In this document: in pieces, positions 45,008-53,556 of the stretch
Layout of the letters: each line of letters opens with the position of its first letter
Numbering within the stretch: the stretch's first letter is position 1
Source of the DNA: Mucilaginibacter phyllosphaerae
GTDB lineage: Bacteria > Bacteroidota > Bacteroidia > Sphingobacteriales > Sphingobacteriaceae
Direction of reading: 5' to 3'
DNA: 64,000 nt
NCBI RefSeq assembly: GCF_004378255.1
Contig: NZ_SNQG01000001.1
Coordinates: 124,001 to 188,000 of the forward strand
The notes under the pieces: generated by a model
The model's database searches: none
Told to the model about the DNA's origin: nothing
What the model saw: only the letters and a program-made list of their open reading frames with translations
Made by a program: the position numbers and the translations under genes

Positions 45008-46498
45008 CTATTTATACGCTATCTCGTTCCAACGCAATTCATTTCTAAACTGCTCTATCGTAGTGCCTTTGCCTATACGTAAAAATTCGATTCCTGCCAT
45101 ATCTGCAAAATCCTGCAAATGCTCGGCAGTTAAATTTTGGCTGTAAGCGGTATGGTGCGCGCCACCTGCATAGATCCAGGCTGCACAGCCGGTTTTCATA
45201 TCGGGCAGTGGTTTCCAAAGCACCCTTGCCACCGGCAATTTAGGTAAATCATTTTGTGGTTCAACAGCTTCTACTTCATTTATTAATAAGCGGAAACGGT
45301 TACCCATATCTATTAACGATGCATTCAAGGCATTACCCGATGCTACATTGAACACTAAACGGGCCGGATCAGCTTTGCCGCCAATACCTAACGGATGCAC
45401 CTCTAATGCGGCTTTACCATTAGCCAAAGATCCATCAATCTCCAGCATGTGCGATCCTAACACCAGTTGGTTATCAGGGTCAAAATGGTAAGTATAATCT
45501 TCCATAAAGGCGTTGCCGCCGGCAAGGCCGCTGCCCATTACTTTAAAGGCACGTACCAGCGCGGTTGTCTTCCAATCGCCCTCGCCGGCAAAACCGTAGC
45601 CATCGGCCATCAGGCGCTGTGCGGCTATACCAGGCAGTTGTACCATTCCGTGCAGGTCTTCAAACGTATCTGTAAAACCTTTAAAGCCACCATCCTGTAA
45701 AAACTTACGCAGGCCAAGCTCAATTTTAGCAGCCTCGAAAACAGATGCATGTTTATCCCCGCCGCTTTTAAGTGAGGCATCCATCGTATAAGTATTTTCA
45801 TACTCATCGGTCAAAGTTTTTACTTCTGCTTCGCTAATGCTGTCTATTACCGCAACCAGGTCACCAATGCCATAAGTATTTACCGAAAAGCCAAATTTGG
45901 TTTCGGCTTCTACCTTATCACCATCTGTTACGGCTACAAAGCGCATATTATCGCCAAAGCGGGCAAATTTGGCACCCTGCCAATCATACCAGCCAGCGGC
46001 GGCACGTGCCCAGCTTTCTACCTGGCCCAATAATTCAGGGTCTTGCCAGTGGCCAACCACCACCTTGCGGTTTTTGCGCAGGCGCGATACCATAAACCCA
46101 AACTCACGGTCGCCATGCGCACTTTGGTTCAGGTTCATAAAATCCATATCTATCGAACTCCACGGAATATCGCGGTTATACTGGGTATGCAGGTGCAGCA
46201 TAGGTTTCTGCAGGATATTCAATCCCCTGATCCACATTTTGGCTGGAGAAAAGGTATGCATCCAGGTGATGATACCGATACAGTTTGGCGCCACGTTAGC
46301 CTCCTGCAGGGTATTGTAAATTTCGTCGGTTGATTTTACTACCGGCTTATATACCACACGCACCGGGATATTACCCGCGTTGTTTAGTCCATCTGCAATG
46401 TGTTGTGAGTGTATAGCTACCTGCTTAAGGGTTTCCTCGCCATATAAGTTTTGACTGCCGGTAATAAACCATACTTCAAACGTTTTTAAATCTATCAT
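45008..46498 (-). CDS. araA: L-arabinose isomerase
   Basis: AraA converts L-arabinose to L-ribulose in the cytoplasm, using Mn2+. The 496-residue length equals the family norm. It starts [33 protein letters not shown], and the characteristic [17 protein letters not shown] and [30 protein letters not shown] are present. Metal-site residues fall within [38 protein letters not shown] and GGAHHTAYS. It is transcribed after the GH27 gene in the araB-araD-GH27-araA unit and is followed by a terminator. All expected residues are in place. Confidence 0.98.
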   Translation of the reverse strand: MIDLKTFEVWFITGSQNLYGEETLKQVAIHSQHIADGLNNAGNIPVRVVYKPVVKSTDEIYNTLQEANVAPNCIGIITWMHTFSPAKMWIRGLNILQKPMLHLHTQYNRDIPWSSIDMDFMNLNQSAHGDREFGFMVSRLRKNRKVVVGHWQDPELLGQVESWARAAAGWYDWQGAKFARFGDNMRFVAVTDGDKVEAETKFGFSVNTYGIGDLVAVIDSISEAEVKTLTDEYENTYTMDASLKSGGDKHASVFEAAKIELGLRKFLQDGGFKGFTDTFEDLHGMVQLPGIAAQRLMADGYGFAGEGDWKTTALVRAFKVMGSGLAGGNAFMEDYTYHFDPDNQLVLGSHMLEIDGSLANGKAALEVHPLGIGGKADPARLVFNVASGNALNASLIDMGNRFRLLINEVEAVEPQNDLPKLPVARVLWKPLPDMKTGCAAWIYAGGAHHTAYSQNLTAEHLQDFADMAGIEFLRIGKGTTIEQFRNELRWNEIAYK

Positions 46499-46541
46499 TA
46501 TAATATTTAGTGATTGAGTGAATTATTGATTTAGTGATTTT

Positions 46542-47906
46542 TTATTGTGGTGATAGTTTCAACAAGGCCGATCCGTGCAGATTAATATCCTCGCTGTAGC
46601 CTTTTTTAAACCGGCCGGCGTCCTGCTTTTTCCATAGGTTGCGCACTTTCACGTTGCCTTTTAGGCCAAGTGCAGCAAAATCTACCGATACCTTTTGGTT
46701 GCTATCGCCGATATTGAACAGGGCTACATACACATCTTTGCTTCCCTGCACATGCGAGTACCACACCATTGCACCATTCTTTTTATAAAGCTGCTTGGGG
46801 TTTTCTCCCTGCTGGTTTACGGCAAGCACTTCTGCATTGGTAAATAGCTTCAATTCCAGTTCGCGGTTCTCGGGCAGGTTGCCACCTATCATTAGGGGCG
46901 AACGGTAAATGCTCCAAAAGGTCATGTGGGTGTATTGCTCATCTTCGGTAAAGCGGCTGTAGCGCTCCTGGCCAACCGGGCCGCGTTTAGATAGCTTCCC
47001 TATTTGTATCATATCACAATCAGGCCAGTGGCCGGGGCCACCCACGCCCTCCCAGTTTTTAGCGTAATCAAACATGTGCAGTATCTCTTTCCAGTTATCC
47101 CAAAAATCATCGGCCATGCGCCACATGTTGGCATATTTGGTAGCGTGTGCAGCCTGTGCAACGGGTGTTTCGCCGGGCGACAGGCTCAGTACCATCGGCC
47201 TGCCGCAATTGGCTATAGCCTTTTTATAACCTTCTACTTCAGCAGCGCTGTATGGGCGCGACAGATCATCAACTTTAATGAAATCAACTCCCCAAGAGGC
47301 ATACAGTTCCAATATTGAATTTAAGTATTCCTGTGCGCCGGGTTTGCTCATGTTTAAACCATACATGTGGTTCATCCAGGGGCATTTGGAGTTTGTATCG
47401 GCAACCATATCGGCAGTAATGCCATTAGTACCTTTAACCGGCGACTTTGACCATACCGCCTGCCTTGGGATGCCGCGCATTACGTGGATACCAAACTTTA
47501 AGCCTTTGCTATGCACATAATCTGACAGTGGTTTAAAACCATCCCCCTTAAAAGCAGATGGAAATTTGTTGGGCTGTGGCAATAGCCTTCCCCATTTATC
47601 CATCGTAAGCCAGGGCACGTAAGAGCCATCTCCCAGCCTTAGCTGAAACGGGTTACCAATGTTGCTGCCCGGCGGATTATCGTACGACCATAAGAAGTCA
47701 ACCACGATATACTCCCATCCATAGGTCTTTAGGTTTTGGGCCATGTAATCGGTATTGGCCTTCACCTCATCCTCGTGCACGGCGGAACCAAAGCAGTTAT
47801 AGCTATTCCAGCCCATAGGCGGTTTTGCTGCAATTAAGCTTTGTGCCGATGTATTCTGGCTAAACCATGCGCAGGCTATCAATATAAACAGGTAACGAAA
47901 CTTCAT
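46542..47906 (-). CDS. GH27 alpha-galactosidase / beta-L-arabinopyranosidase
   Basis: This 454-residue exported enzyme has a signal peptide at residues 1-21 (ending NTSAQ). The GH27 barrel begins AKPPMGWNSYNCFGSAVHEDEV. The nucleophile is Asp213 (VDFIKVDDLS), and the acid/base lies in RMADDFWDNW (Asp266/267). A C-terminal beta-sandwich ends LHGSALLKLSPQ. GH27 enzymes remove terminal alpha-D-galactose, and some act on beta-L-arabinopyranose, which has the same ring configuration. Being encoded between araD and araA, inside the arabinose catabolic genes, the arabinopyranosidase activity is the better guess for this protein. Sequence alone does not decide. Confidence 0.9.
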   Translation of the reverse strand: MKFRYLFILIACAWFSQNTSAQSLIAAKPPMGWNSYNCFGSAVHEDEVKANTDYMAQNLKTYGWEYIVVDFLWSYDNPPGSNIGNPFQLRLGDGSYVPWLTMDKWGRLLPQPNKFPSAFKGDGFKPLSDYVHSKGLKFGIHVMRGIPRQAVWSKSPVKGTNGITADMVADTNSKCPWMNHMYGLNMSKPGAQEYLNSILELYASWGVDFIKVDDLSRPYSAAEVEGYKKAIANCGRPMVLSLSPGETPVAQAAHATKYANMWRMADDFWDNWKEILHMFDYAKNWEGVGGPGHWPDCDMIQIGKLSKRGPVGQERYSRFTEDEQYTHMTFWSIYRSPLMIGGNLPENRELELKLFTNAEVLAVNQQGENPKQLYKKNGAMVWYSHVQGSKDVYVALFNIGDSNQKVSVDFAALGLKGNVKVRNLWKKQDAGRFKKGYSEDINLHGSALLKLSPQ

Positions 47907-47968
47907 ATATGATTTAAATTCTAAAACTTTAAACGTTATTAAATTTACTACTCACTATTCACCATTCT

Positions 47969-48670
47969 CTAACTCTGCCCATAATAAGAAGCCGGGCCGT
48001 GTTTACGTTCAAAGTGCTTTTTTATTAGTGCGTCTTTAAGGCGGGGGGCATTGGCGTTTATCTGCTGGGTAAGATAGGCCATGTGGGCAACGTTCTCTAA
48101 CACCGCGCTGTTGTAAACAGCTTTTTCAGCTGTTTTACCCCAGGTAAAGGGCGCGTGATTACCAACCAGTATCATCTCCACTTCTTCGTAACTTAAGCCA
48201 AGTTCCTTAAAATGATCCATGATCTGAAAACCGGTTTGGTATTCATAATCGCCCTGTATCATGTCATCGCTCATCGGCGGTGCACAGGGAATATCAGCCG
48301 TAAGGTGATCGGCATGCGTGGTACCAAATATGGGTATGCAGCGCTGCGATTGCGCCCAGGCCGTAGCAAAAGTAGAATGGGTATGCACTATCCCGCCGAT
48401 TTTTGGCCAGTGCTTATACAATACCGCATGTGTTTTGGTATCTGATGATGGGCGCATCTCGCCCTCAATGGTATTACCATCAAAATCTACGATCACCATT
48501 TTATCCGGCGATAATTCATCGTAAGGCACGCCGCTTGGTTTAATGGCAAATACGCCGGCTTCCCTATCTGCAGCGCTTACATTGCCAAAAGTAAAAAGTA
48601 CAAGTCCCAATTTTGGCAACTGCATATTAGCCTCAAAGGCTTTTTGTTTAAGTTGTGTGTAAAGGCTCAT
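47969..48670 (-). CDS. araD: L-ribulose-5-phosphate 4-epimerase
   Basis: AraD converts L-ribulose 5-phosphate to D-xylulose 5-phosphate, feeding the pentose phosphate pathway. The 233-residue class II aldolase-fold protein has the Zn2+-binding histidines in GGIVHTHSTFATAWAQ and GTTHADHLTADIPC. The substrate region LVLFTFGNVSAADREAGVFAIKPSGVPYDEL and the catalytic-loop motif NHAPFTWGKTAEKAVYNSAVLE are also present. It begins 1 bp after the araB stop, so the two are translationally coupled. Length and motifs are normal. Fuculose aldolases share the fold, but the neighbours fix the assignment. Confidence 0.97.
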   Translation of the reverse strand: MSLYTQLKQKAFEANMQLPKLGLVLFTFGNVSAADREAGVFAIKPSGVPYDELSPDKMVIVDFDGNTIEGEMRPSSDTKTHAVLYKHWPKIGGIVHTHSTFATAWAQSQRCIPIFGTTHADHLTADIPCAPPMSDDMIQGDYEYQTGFQIMDHFKELGLSYEEVEMILVGNHAPFTWGKTAEKAVYNSAVLENVAHMAYLTQQINANAPRLKDALIKKHFERKHGPASYYGQS

Positions 48671-48671
48671 T

Positions 48672-50375
48672 TTAGGCGTTTTGCAGCTGTTTTTGTGCTT
48701 TTAAAGACGTTTGCTGGGCGATATATGCGCCAAAAGTTTTGTATTGTTCGTAACGTTTTTGGTAAACCGCGTGCAATTGTTCATTAGGTTCATAGCTTTC
48801 TTCAAAGCCGCGCCCCATGGCTTTCATGGCGGTTTCTACATCAGGATAAACACCGGCTACTACGGCTGCAAACATGGCAGCACCCAAGGCACAGGTATGT
48901 GTAAACTGATGAATGCGAATAGGCATACCTAATACATCAGCCATCATTTGCATTACGTAGGGCGATTTTTTGGCCACCCCGCCAATACCGATAATACCTT
49001 TAACCGGGATACCTTCGCTGATGAAACGGTCTACAATGCTCTTGGCCCCAAAGCAGGTAGCCTCGGCTAAAGCACGGAATACCCGCGGGGCATCGCTGCC
49101 TAAATTCAATCCGCTGATGGCCCCCTTTAACTCCTGGTTGGCATCCGGTGTGCGGCGGCCGTTAAACCAGTCAATCGCCAGTTCATTATCCTCATCCACA
49201 GGCAACAAAGCCGCCTGCCTGCTCAGTTCAGGTATTATCAAAGCTGAAAGTTCTTCTTTCAGCGCATTTGCAGTAGCAGCATCAATAACGGTAGCTTTAT
49301 CCAGCAGGTTATTAATAGGCCATGACAGCAAACTTTTAAACCAGGCGTAAGTATCGCCAAAAGCAGATTGCCCTGCTTCTAAACCTGCCATACCCGGTAT
49401 AACAGAACCATTTACCTGCCCGCAAATACCTTTAACAAGCGTCCCTTCAATTTCATCTGATGGCGCAACCAAAATATCGCACGTTGATGTACCCATCACC
49501 TTACTTAAAAAATAAGGTTCTATCTGCCCGCCAACTGCGCCCATGTGCGCATCAAAAGCACCTGTACCTACTACTACATCCGTACTAAGGCCCAGGCGTT
49601 CTGCCCATTCTGCGCTTAAGTTTCCGGCGGCTTTATCTGCTGTAAAAGTTTCTTTATAAAGCTTTTGGGTGATGCCCGTCAGCAACGGATCAAGTGAGCT
49701 AAAGAATTCATCCGGCGGAAGGCCGCCAAATTCCTCTGCCCAAAGGGCTTTGTGCCCTGCCGAGCAACGGCCGCGTTTAATATCGGATGCTTTAGTACCG
49801 CCTGTTAGCAGAAACGGTACCCAGTCGCAATGTTCTACCCAGGAATACAAGGCAGATGCCACATTATTATCAACCCTTAAAACGTGTAAAAGCTTCGCCC
49901 AAAACCACTCAGACGAATAAATACCACCTACATATTTCAAATAGTTGGTATCAAAGTTTTCGGCATGAGCATTTATTTCGGCTGCTTCTTTTATAGATGT
50001 ATGATCTTTCCATAAAACAAACATGGCATTAGGGTTAGTTTTAAACTGGGGCAACAATGCAAGCGGTGTGCCTGTGGCATCAACCGCTACCGGGGTTGAC
50101 CCGGTGGTATCTACCGATATGCCTTTTATATATTTGGCTATGGCTTTACCCCCGGCTTTTTCTATACAATCTTTTATGGTGTTTTCCAACCCCTCAATAT
50201 AATCTAAAGGGTGCTGCCTGAATTGGTTTACAGACGGATTGCAATATAAACCATCGCGCCAGCGGGGATAATAAAATACAGATGATGCAAGTTCTTCGCC
50301 GTTTTGGCCGTTAACAATTACTGAGCGTACAGAATCTGACCCATAGTCGACCCCGAGCAAATAAGCGGTTTCCAT
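48672..50375 (-). CDS. araB: Ribulokinase
   Basis: AraB phosphorylates L-ribulose with ATP. The 567-residue FGGY-family kinase starts with the phosphate-1 motif LLGVDYGSDSVRSVIVN. It has the ribulokinase-specific ALLPQFKTNPNAMFVLWKDHTS and a catalytic Asp region VVGTGAFDAHMGAVGGQ. The C-terminal ATPase motif is GIIGIGGVAKKSPYVMQMMADVLGMPI, followed by CALGAAMFAAVVAGVYPDVETAM. It is the first gene of the araB-araD-GH27-araA unit. The promoter should lie in the AT-rich stretch at 50376-50479, downstream of the terminator of the HAD gene. No AraR gene is in the window. Confidence 0.97.
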   Translation of the reverse strand: METAYLLGVDYGSDSVRSVIVNGQNGEELASSVFYYPRWRDGLYCNPSVNQFRQHPLDYIEGLENTIKDCIEKAGGKAIAKYIKGISVDTTGSTPVAVDATGTPLALLPQFKTNPNAMFVLWKDHTSIKEAAEINAHAENFDTNYLKYVGGIYSSEWFWAKLLHVLRVDNNVASALYSWVEHCDWVPFLLTGGTKASDIKRGRCSAGHKALWAEEFGGLPPDEFFSSLDPLLTGITQKLYKETFTADKAAGNLSAEWAERLGLSTDVVVGTGAFDAHMGAVGGQIEPYFLSKVMGTSTCDILVAPSDEIEGTLVKGICGQVNGSVIPGMAGLEAGQSAFGDTYAWFKSLLSWPINNLLDKATVIDAATANALKEELSALIIPELSRQAALLPVDEDNELAIDWFNGRRTPDANQELKGAISGLNLGSDAPRVFRALAEATCFGAKSIVDRFISEGIPVKGIIGIGGVAKKSPYVMQMMADVLGMPIRIHQFTHTCALGAAMFAAVVAGVYPDVETAMKAMGRGFEESYEPNEQLHAVYQKRYEQYKTFGAYIAQQTSLKAQKQLQNA

Positions 50376-50479
50376 AAATTGGTTTATAATTATTGTCTAA
50401 TTAACACTTATTATTTCTTTTTTTCAAATAAAACCTTAAAATATATTTTATAATCAGGCTAAAGTCCTTTATTTTCAGC
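50376..50479 (-). promoter_or_regulatory. Probable araB promoter region
   Basis: This very AT-rich 104 bp separates the terminator of the preceding operon from araB. On the minus strand TTTATTTG (near 50424-50431) approaches the -7 consensus TAnnTTTG but differs in the second base. TAAAATATATTTTA (50437-50450) is a perfect palindrome but of low complexity. The promoter is inferred from position only. Confidence 0.35.
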
Positions 50480-50512
50480 AAAAAAAGCCTGCGGCTATTA
50501 AGGCCTGCAGGG
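50480..50512 (-). terminator. Terminator after the HAD gene
   Basis: CCTGC-GGC pairs with GCC-T-GCAGG, leaving one bulged T, around the loop TATTAAG. On the minus strand a run of seven T follows. It ends the long polysaccharide-enzyme operon and separates it from araB. Confidence 0.75.
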
Positions 50513-50610
50513 AGAAGGACGAAAACATAAAGAGCTTAAAGGAAGTTATTGCACTTAACTTGCAGCGTCAGCAAATCAAGCGTACGCTTTACCAATAGCA
50601 TTCCGGCAAA

Positions 50611-51264
50611 TTATTTCAGCAAGCCCTGCAGATAAGCACTGGTGTAATCTGACGAAAAGTTTAAAATATTAGGCAGATGAGCAAACTCGTCGGGCTGATG
50701 TGTTGTGGTTAATATTACACATTGCATTTGCGCATTAAAGGCCGCCTCCGCCCCTTTTGGCACATCCTCAAAAACAAGGCAGTCGGCAGATGATACGCCA
50801 AGCAATCCTGCGGCCTTTAAAAAGGTTTCGGGATGGGGCTTGCTGATCTTTACATGATCAGCGCTTACAATAGCCGAAAAATATTTACGGATATTCAGGT
50901 TATCCAGCACAAAATCAATATTAAACGGTATTGCCGCCGAAGCTATAGCCATCGGGATGTTATTCCGGTAAGCCTTTTCTATAAATCCGGTTAAACCCGG
51001 CAACAGCTTCAACTCCGGTAAAAATGCTTGCTGATACAGCCGTTCTTTTTCAAAAGAAAGTTCTGTTATCTGCTCGTCGGTAAAATAACCTTCACCAAAC
51101 ATTCTTATCAAAACTTCGCTATTTTTACCATACATATTCTGTTTAACCTGTTCAAAGGTAAAGTTACCTCCAAGTTGGTTGTTCATTATATCCTTCCATG
51201 CATTGGTGTGATACAGCATATCATCTATCATGGTTCCGTTAAGATCGAATATCAAGGCTTTCAT
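50611..51264 (-). CDS. HAD-superfamily hydrolase, beta-phosphoglucomutase-like, with Asn in motif I
   Basis: This 217-residue cytoplasmic HAD protein has a helical cap (about 15-85). Motif I is FDLNGTMIDD, motif II the Ser in AIASAAIPFN, the motif III Lys KISKPHPETFLKAA, and motif IV FEDVPKGAEAA. The first Asp (nucleophile) is present, but the second Asp of DxDx(T/V), which normally acts as acid/base, is Asn10. Such a change can slow phosphoryl turnover or mark a subfamily with other chemistry. It is the last gene of the CAZyme operon, so a sugar phosphate is a likely substrate. Mutase versus phosphatase cannot be told apart here. Confidence 0.88.
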   Translation of the reverse strand: MKALIFDLNGTMIDDMLYHTNAWKDIMNNQLGGNFTFEQVKQNMYGKNSEVLIRMFGEGYFTDEQITELSFEKERLYQQAFLPELKLLPGLTGFIEKAYRNNIPMAIASAAIPFNIDFVLDNLNIRKYFSAIVSADHVKISKPHPETFLKAAGLLGVSSADCLVFEDVPKGAEAAFNAQMQCVILTTTHQPDEFAHLPNILNFSSDYTSAYLQGLLK

Positions 51265-51358
51265 ACGGCGCCAAACTTACAAAGCCACATTGGTGATTAA
51301 AATTTTTATTCTGATTTTAAAAGATCTATTTATAAAATACTGCCGCAAACTATCTGTT

Positions 51359-53533
51359 TTACTTTAGTTTAACCGGACTAATACCTACATGTGTGGGAAT
51401 AACCTGCTGGATAGCGCCGTTGCTATTAAAAGTAAGTTTATTTATACATACCTCGCGGTTATAACCTGCCGCATCGCCCATGGTAATTCCTTTAGGGTAA
51501 GTAAAGCGATGATAAACGATGTACCACTCATCCCTGCCGGGAATTTGGATCACCGAGTTATGGCCTGTTCCATAAATACCGGCTGCCGGGTTTTTAGCTA
51601 TCACTACATTATTTTTCGGCACTTTTATAGGGCCCAACGGCGAATCTGAAGTACCGTAATGCACACTATAATCCGGGCTGCGGGTGTCATTTTCAGACCA
51701 CATAAAGTAGTAAATACCCTTGCGGTAAATAACATAGGTACCCTCATTGTAATTTTTATGCGGCGTTAATATTTTAGTGGTGTTAGGCTTTAACGATACC
51801 ATATCGTCGTTCAGTTCGGCGCCGGCCATATAGCCGTTGCCCCAATACAAGTAGTTCTTGCCTGTTTTGGGGTCGTTAAAAACATCTGCATCTATTTGCT
51901 GGCCGCCCTTAACGCCTGCCGGCAGACTATCAATTAAAGGCTTGCCCAAATCAACAAACGGGCCTTTCGGGCTATCGGATGTAGCCACGCCAATTTTTTG
52001 CCCGGCTGCAAAATAGTAGAAGTATTTGTAAGCCCCATTTACCTTTCTTTCGATGATGCACGGGGCCCAGGCGTTCTTCTTTGTCCAGCTTACATCTGTT
52101 TGCAGATCCAGTATCTTGCCCTCATCTTTCCAGTTAACCAAGTCGGCAGAAGAAAAGGCTTTAAAGTACGTGCCCGACCAACCGTCGAATCCATCGCTGG
52201 TAGGATACAAATAAAACTTACCGTCTTTTTCAGCATACAATATCTCGGGGTCGGCATAGTAACCGTTACCTATAGGATTATGAGTTTCGGTTGCGCTAAC
52301 CGCATAAACCTGTGGCTTTTTATTACCGATAGTTACCGTATAATTTACAGCACCTTTGGTAAAATCCTGTGTTGATGATGGCCTTACTTTTATACCGGGG
52401 AAGATATTGAACGCCGGATCAAATTTCTTCAAATTTGTACCGGGGTTTACCATCAGCATAAGTTTACGGTTAATGGTATCTATCGCAATATTATTTTTTT
52501 TGATCTGCTTGTTTGTGGCTGATAACAACACATCGCCGGCATTTGCCCATTTTTGGGTTAAAGCTGCTGCCTCTTTAACGGTAACGGGCATCACTGTACC
52601 ATGGCGCGGATGAAAATCCATCGTTACATCGTCATCAATAGTTTTAAAATTCTCCAGGTCGCTGCTGCGGGTAAACTGATATTTACCTTCTGTATAACGG
52701 TCATACATCAGGATGTAATCCGGGCCGTTGTTCAGCTTAAAAACGCCCGCCCCTTCTACCGGCGAAGTGGTTTGCTGCACGTATTTATCAATCATCATAT
52801 AGCCTTCTGTCAGTTTATCAGATACGGCTATCTTTATTCCTTTACCTTTATCTTCGGTTTTAAAAAACAGGTGGTACTTGCCGTCTTTATATATAATGTC
52901 ACCATCTATACAAGCGCCTCCGTCTGGTTTAAAAAATAATTGTTTCGGCACGGTTTCCAGCCCGGTAAAATCCTTTTTGGCATACGCGTAATAGATCTTA
53001 TCCGCATCGTTACCAAACCGCATCGACCAATAGATCATATATTTATTAAGCTTCGGATCATAGATAGTCTGCGGTGCCCAAACGCGGTTTACCGCTGCAA
53101 ATTCTTTAAAAGTTTCGGGTACATTCACTACATGCGATTGCCAGTGGATCAAGTCGGTAGATTTTAAAAGCACCATGCCATAATCCGGCCCCCAGCCAAA
53201 CTTATCGGTATTCATATCTGTAGCCAACATGTAAAACGTCTTTCCATCCGCACCACGTAAAATATGCGGATCGCGCACGCCACCTGTAGCGCTGATAGTG
53301 GCCGAGTTTAGCACAGGCTTATTGTGGTTAAGCGCCCTAAAGTTATAACCATCGTTACTTAAGGCAAAGCGGATGGCTTCCCCTGCCTTGTCACCTGTAA
53401 AATAAGTAAACAGGTAAGCACTATATGGCCCCTTAGCCGTGTGCTTTTTTGACTGAGCATTGACACTTAATGGACTTAAAACAGCAATAGAAATTATTGT
53501 TAAAAAGGATTTCACTGTTAACCAGTTATTCAT
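51359..53533 (-). CDS. Secreted protein with two tandem GH43 modules
   Basis: The 724-residue protein has a signal peptide (about 1-27, ending VNAQ) and two five-bladed GH43-like domains. Module 1 (about 35-330) shows TGGVRDPHILRGADGKTFYMLATD, GACIDGDIIYKDGKYHLFF and SPVEGAGVFKLNNG. Module 2 (about 425-724) shows GNGYYADPEILYAEKDGKFYLYPTSDGF, GGQQIDADVFNDPKTGKNYLYWGNGY and YNEGTYVIYRKGIYYFMWSEND. Both keep the Asp/Asp/Glu pattern, so both may be active. A linker with a conserved VNPGTNLKKFDPAF lies between them. GH43 enzymes cut arabinan, arabinoxylan or galactan. Two modules in one chain could act on neighbouring linkages of one polymer. Confidence 0.9.
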   Translation of the reverse strand: MNNWLTVKSFLTIISIAVLSPLSVNAQSKKHTAKGPYSAYLFTYFTGDKAGEAIRFALSNDGYNFRALNHNKPVLNSATISATGGVRDPHILRGADGKTFYMLATDMNTDKFGWGPDYGMVLLKSTDLIHWQSHVVNVPETFKEFAAVNRVWAPQTIYDPKLNKYMIYWSMRFGNDADKIYYAYAKKDFTGLETVPKQLFFKPDGGACIDGDIIYKDGKYHLFFKTEDKGKGIKIAVSDKLTEGYMMIDKYVQQTTSPVEGAGVFKLNNGPDYILMYDRYTEGKYQFTRSSDLENFKTIDDDVTMDFHPRHGTVMPVTVKEAAALTQKWANAGDVLLSATNKQIKKNNIAIDTINRKLMLMVNPGTNLKKFDPAFNIFPGIKVRPSSTQDFTKGAVNYTVTIGNKKPQVYAVSATETHNPIGNGYYADPEILYAEKDGKFYLYPTSDGFDGWSGTYFKAFSSADLVNWKDEGKILDLQTDVSWTKKNAWAPCIIERKVNGAYKYFYYFAAGQKIGVATSDSPKGPFVDLGKPLIDSLPAGVKGGQQIDADVFNDPKTGKNYLYWGNGYMAGAELNDDMVSLKPNTTKILTPHKNYNEGTYVIYRKGIYYFMWSENDTRSPDYSVHYGTSDSPLGPIKVPKNNVVIAKNPAAGIYGTGHNSVIQIPGRDEWYIVYHRFTYPKGITMGDAAGYNREVCINKLTFNSNGAIQQVIPTHVGISPVKLK

Positions 53534-53556
53534 GTTTGGATATATATATTATGTAT

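Noticed and set aside
50437-50450. TAAAATATATTTTA as an AraR operator before araB
   Set aside because: It is a perfect palindrome but pure A/T in an A/T-rich stretch, so chance is likely; no AraR gene is present to support it.
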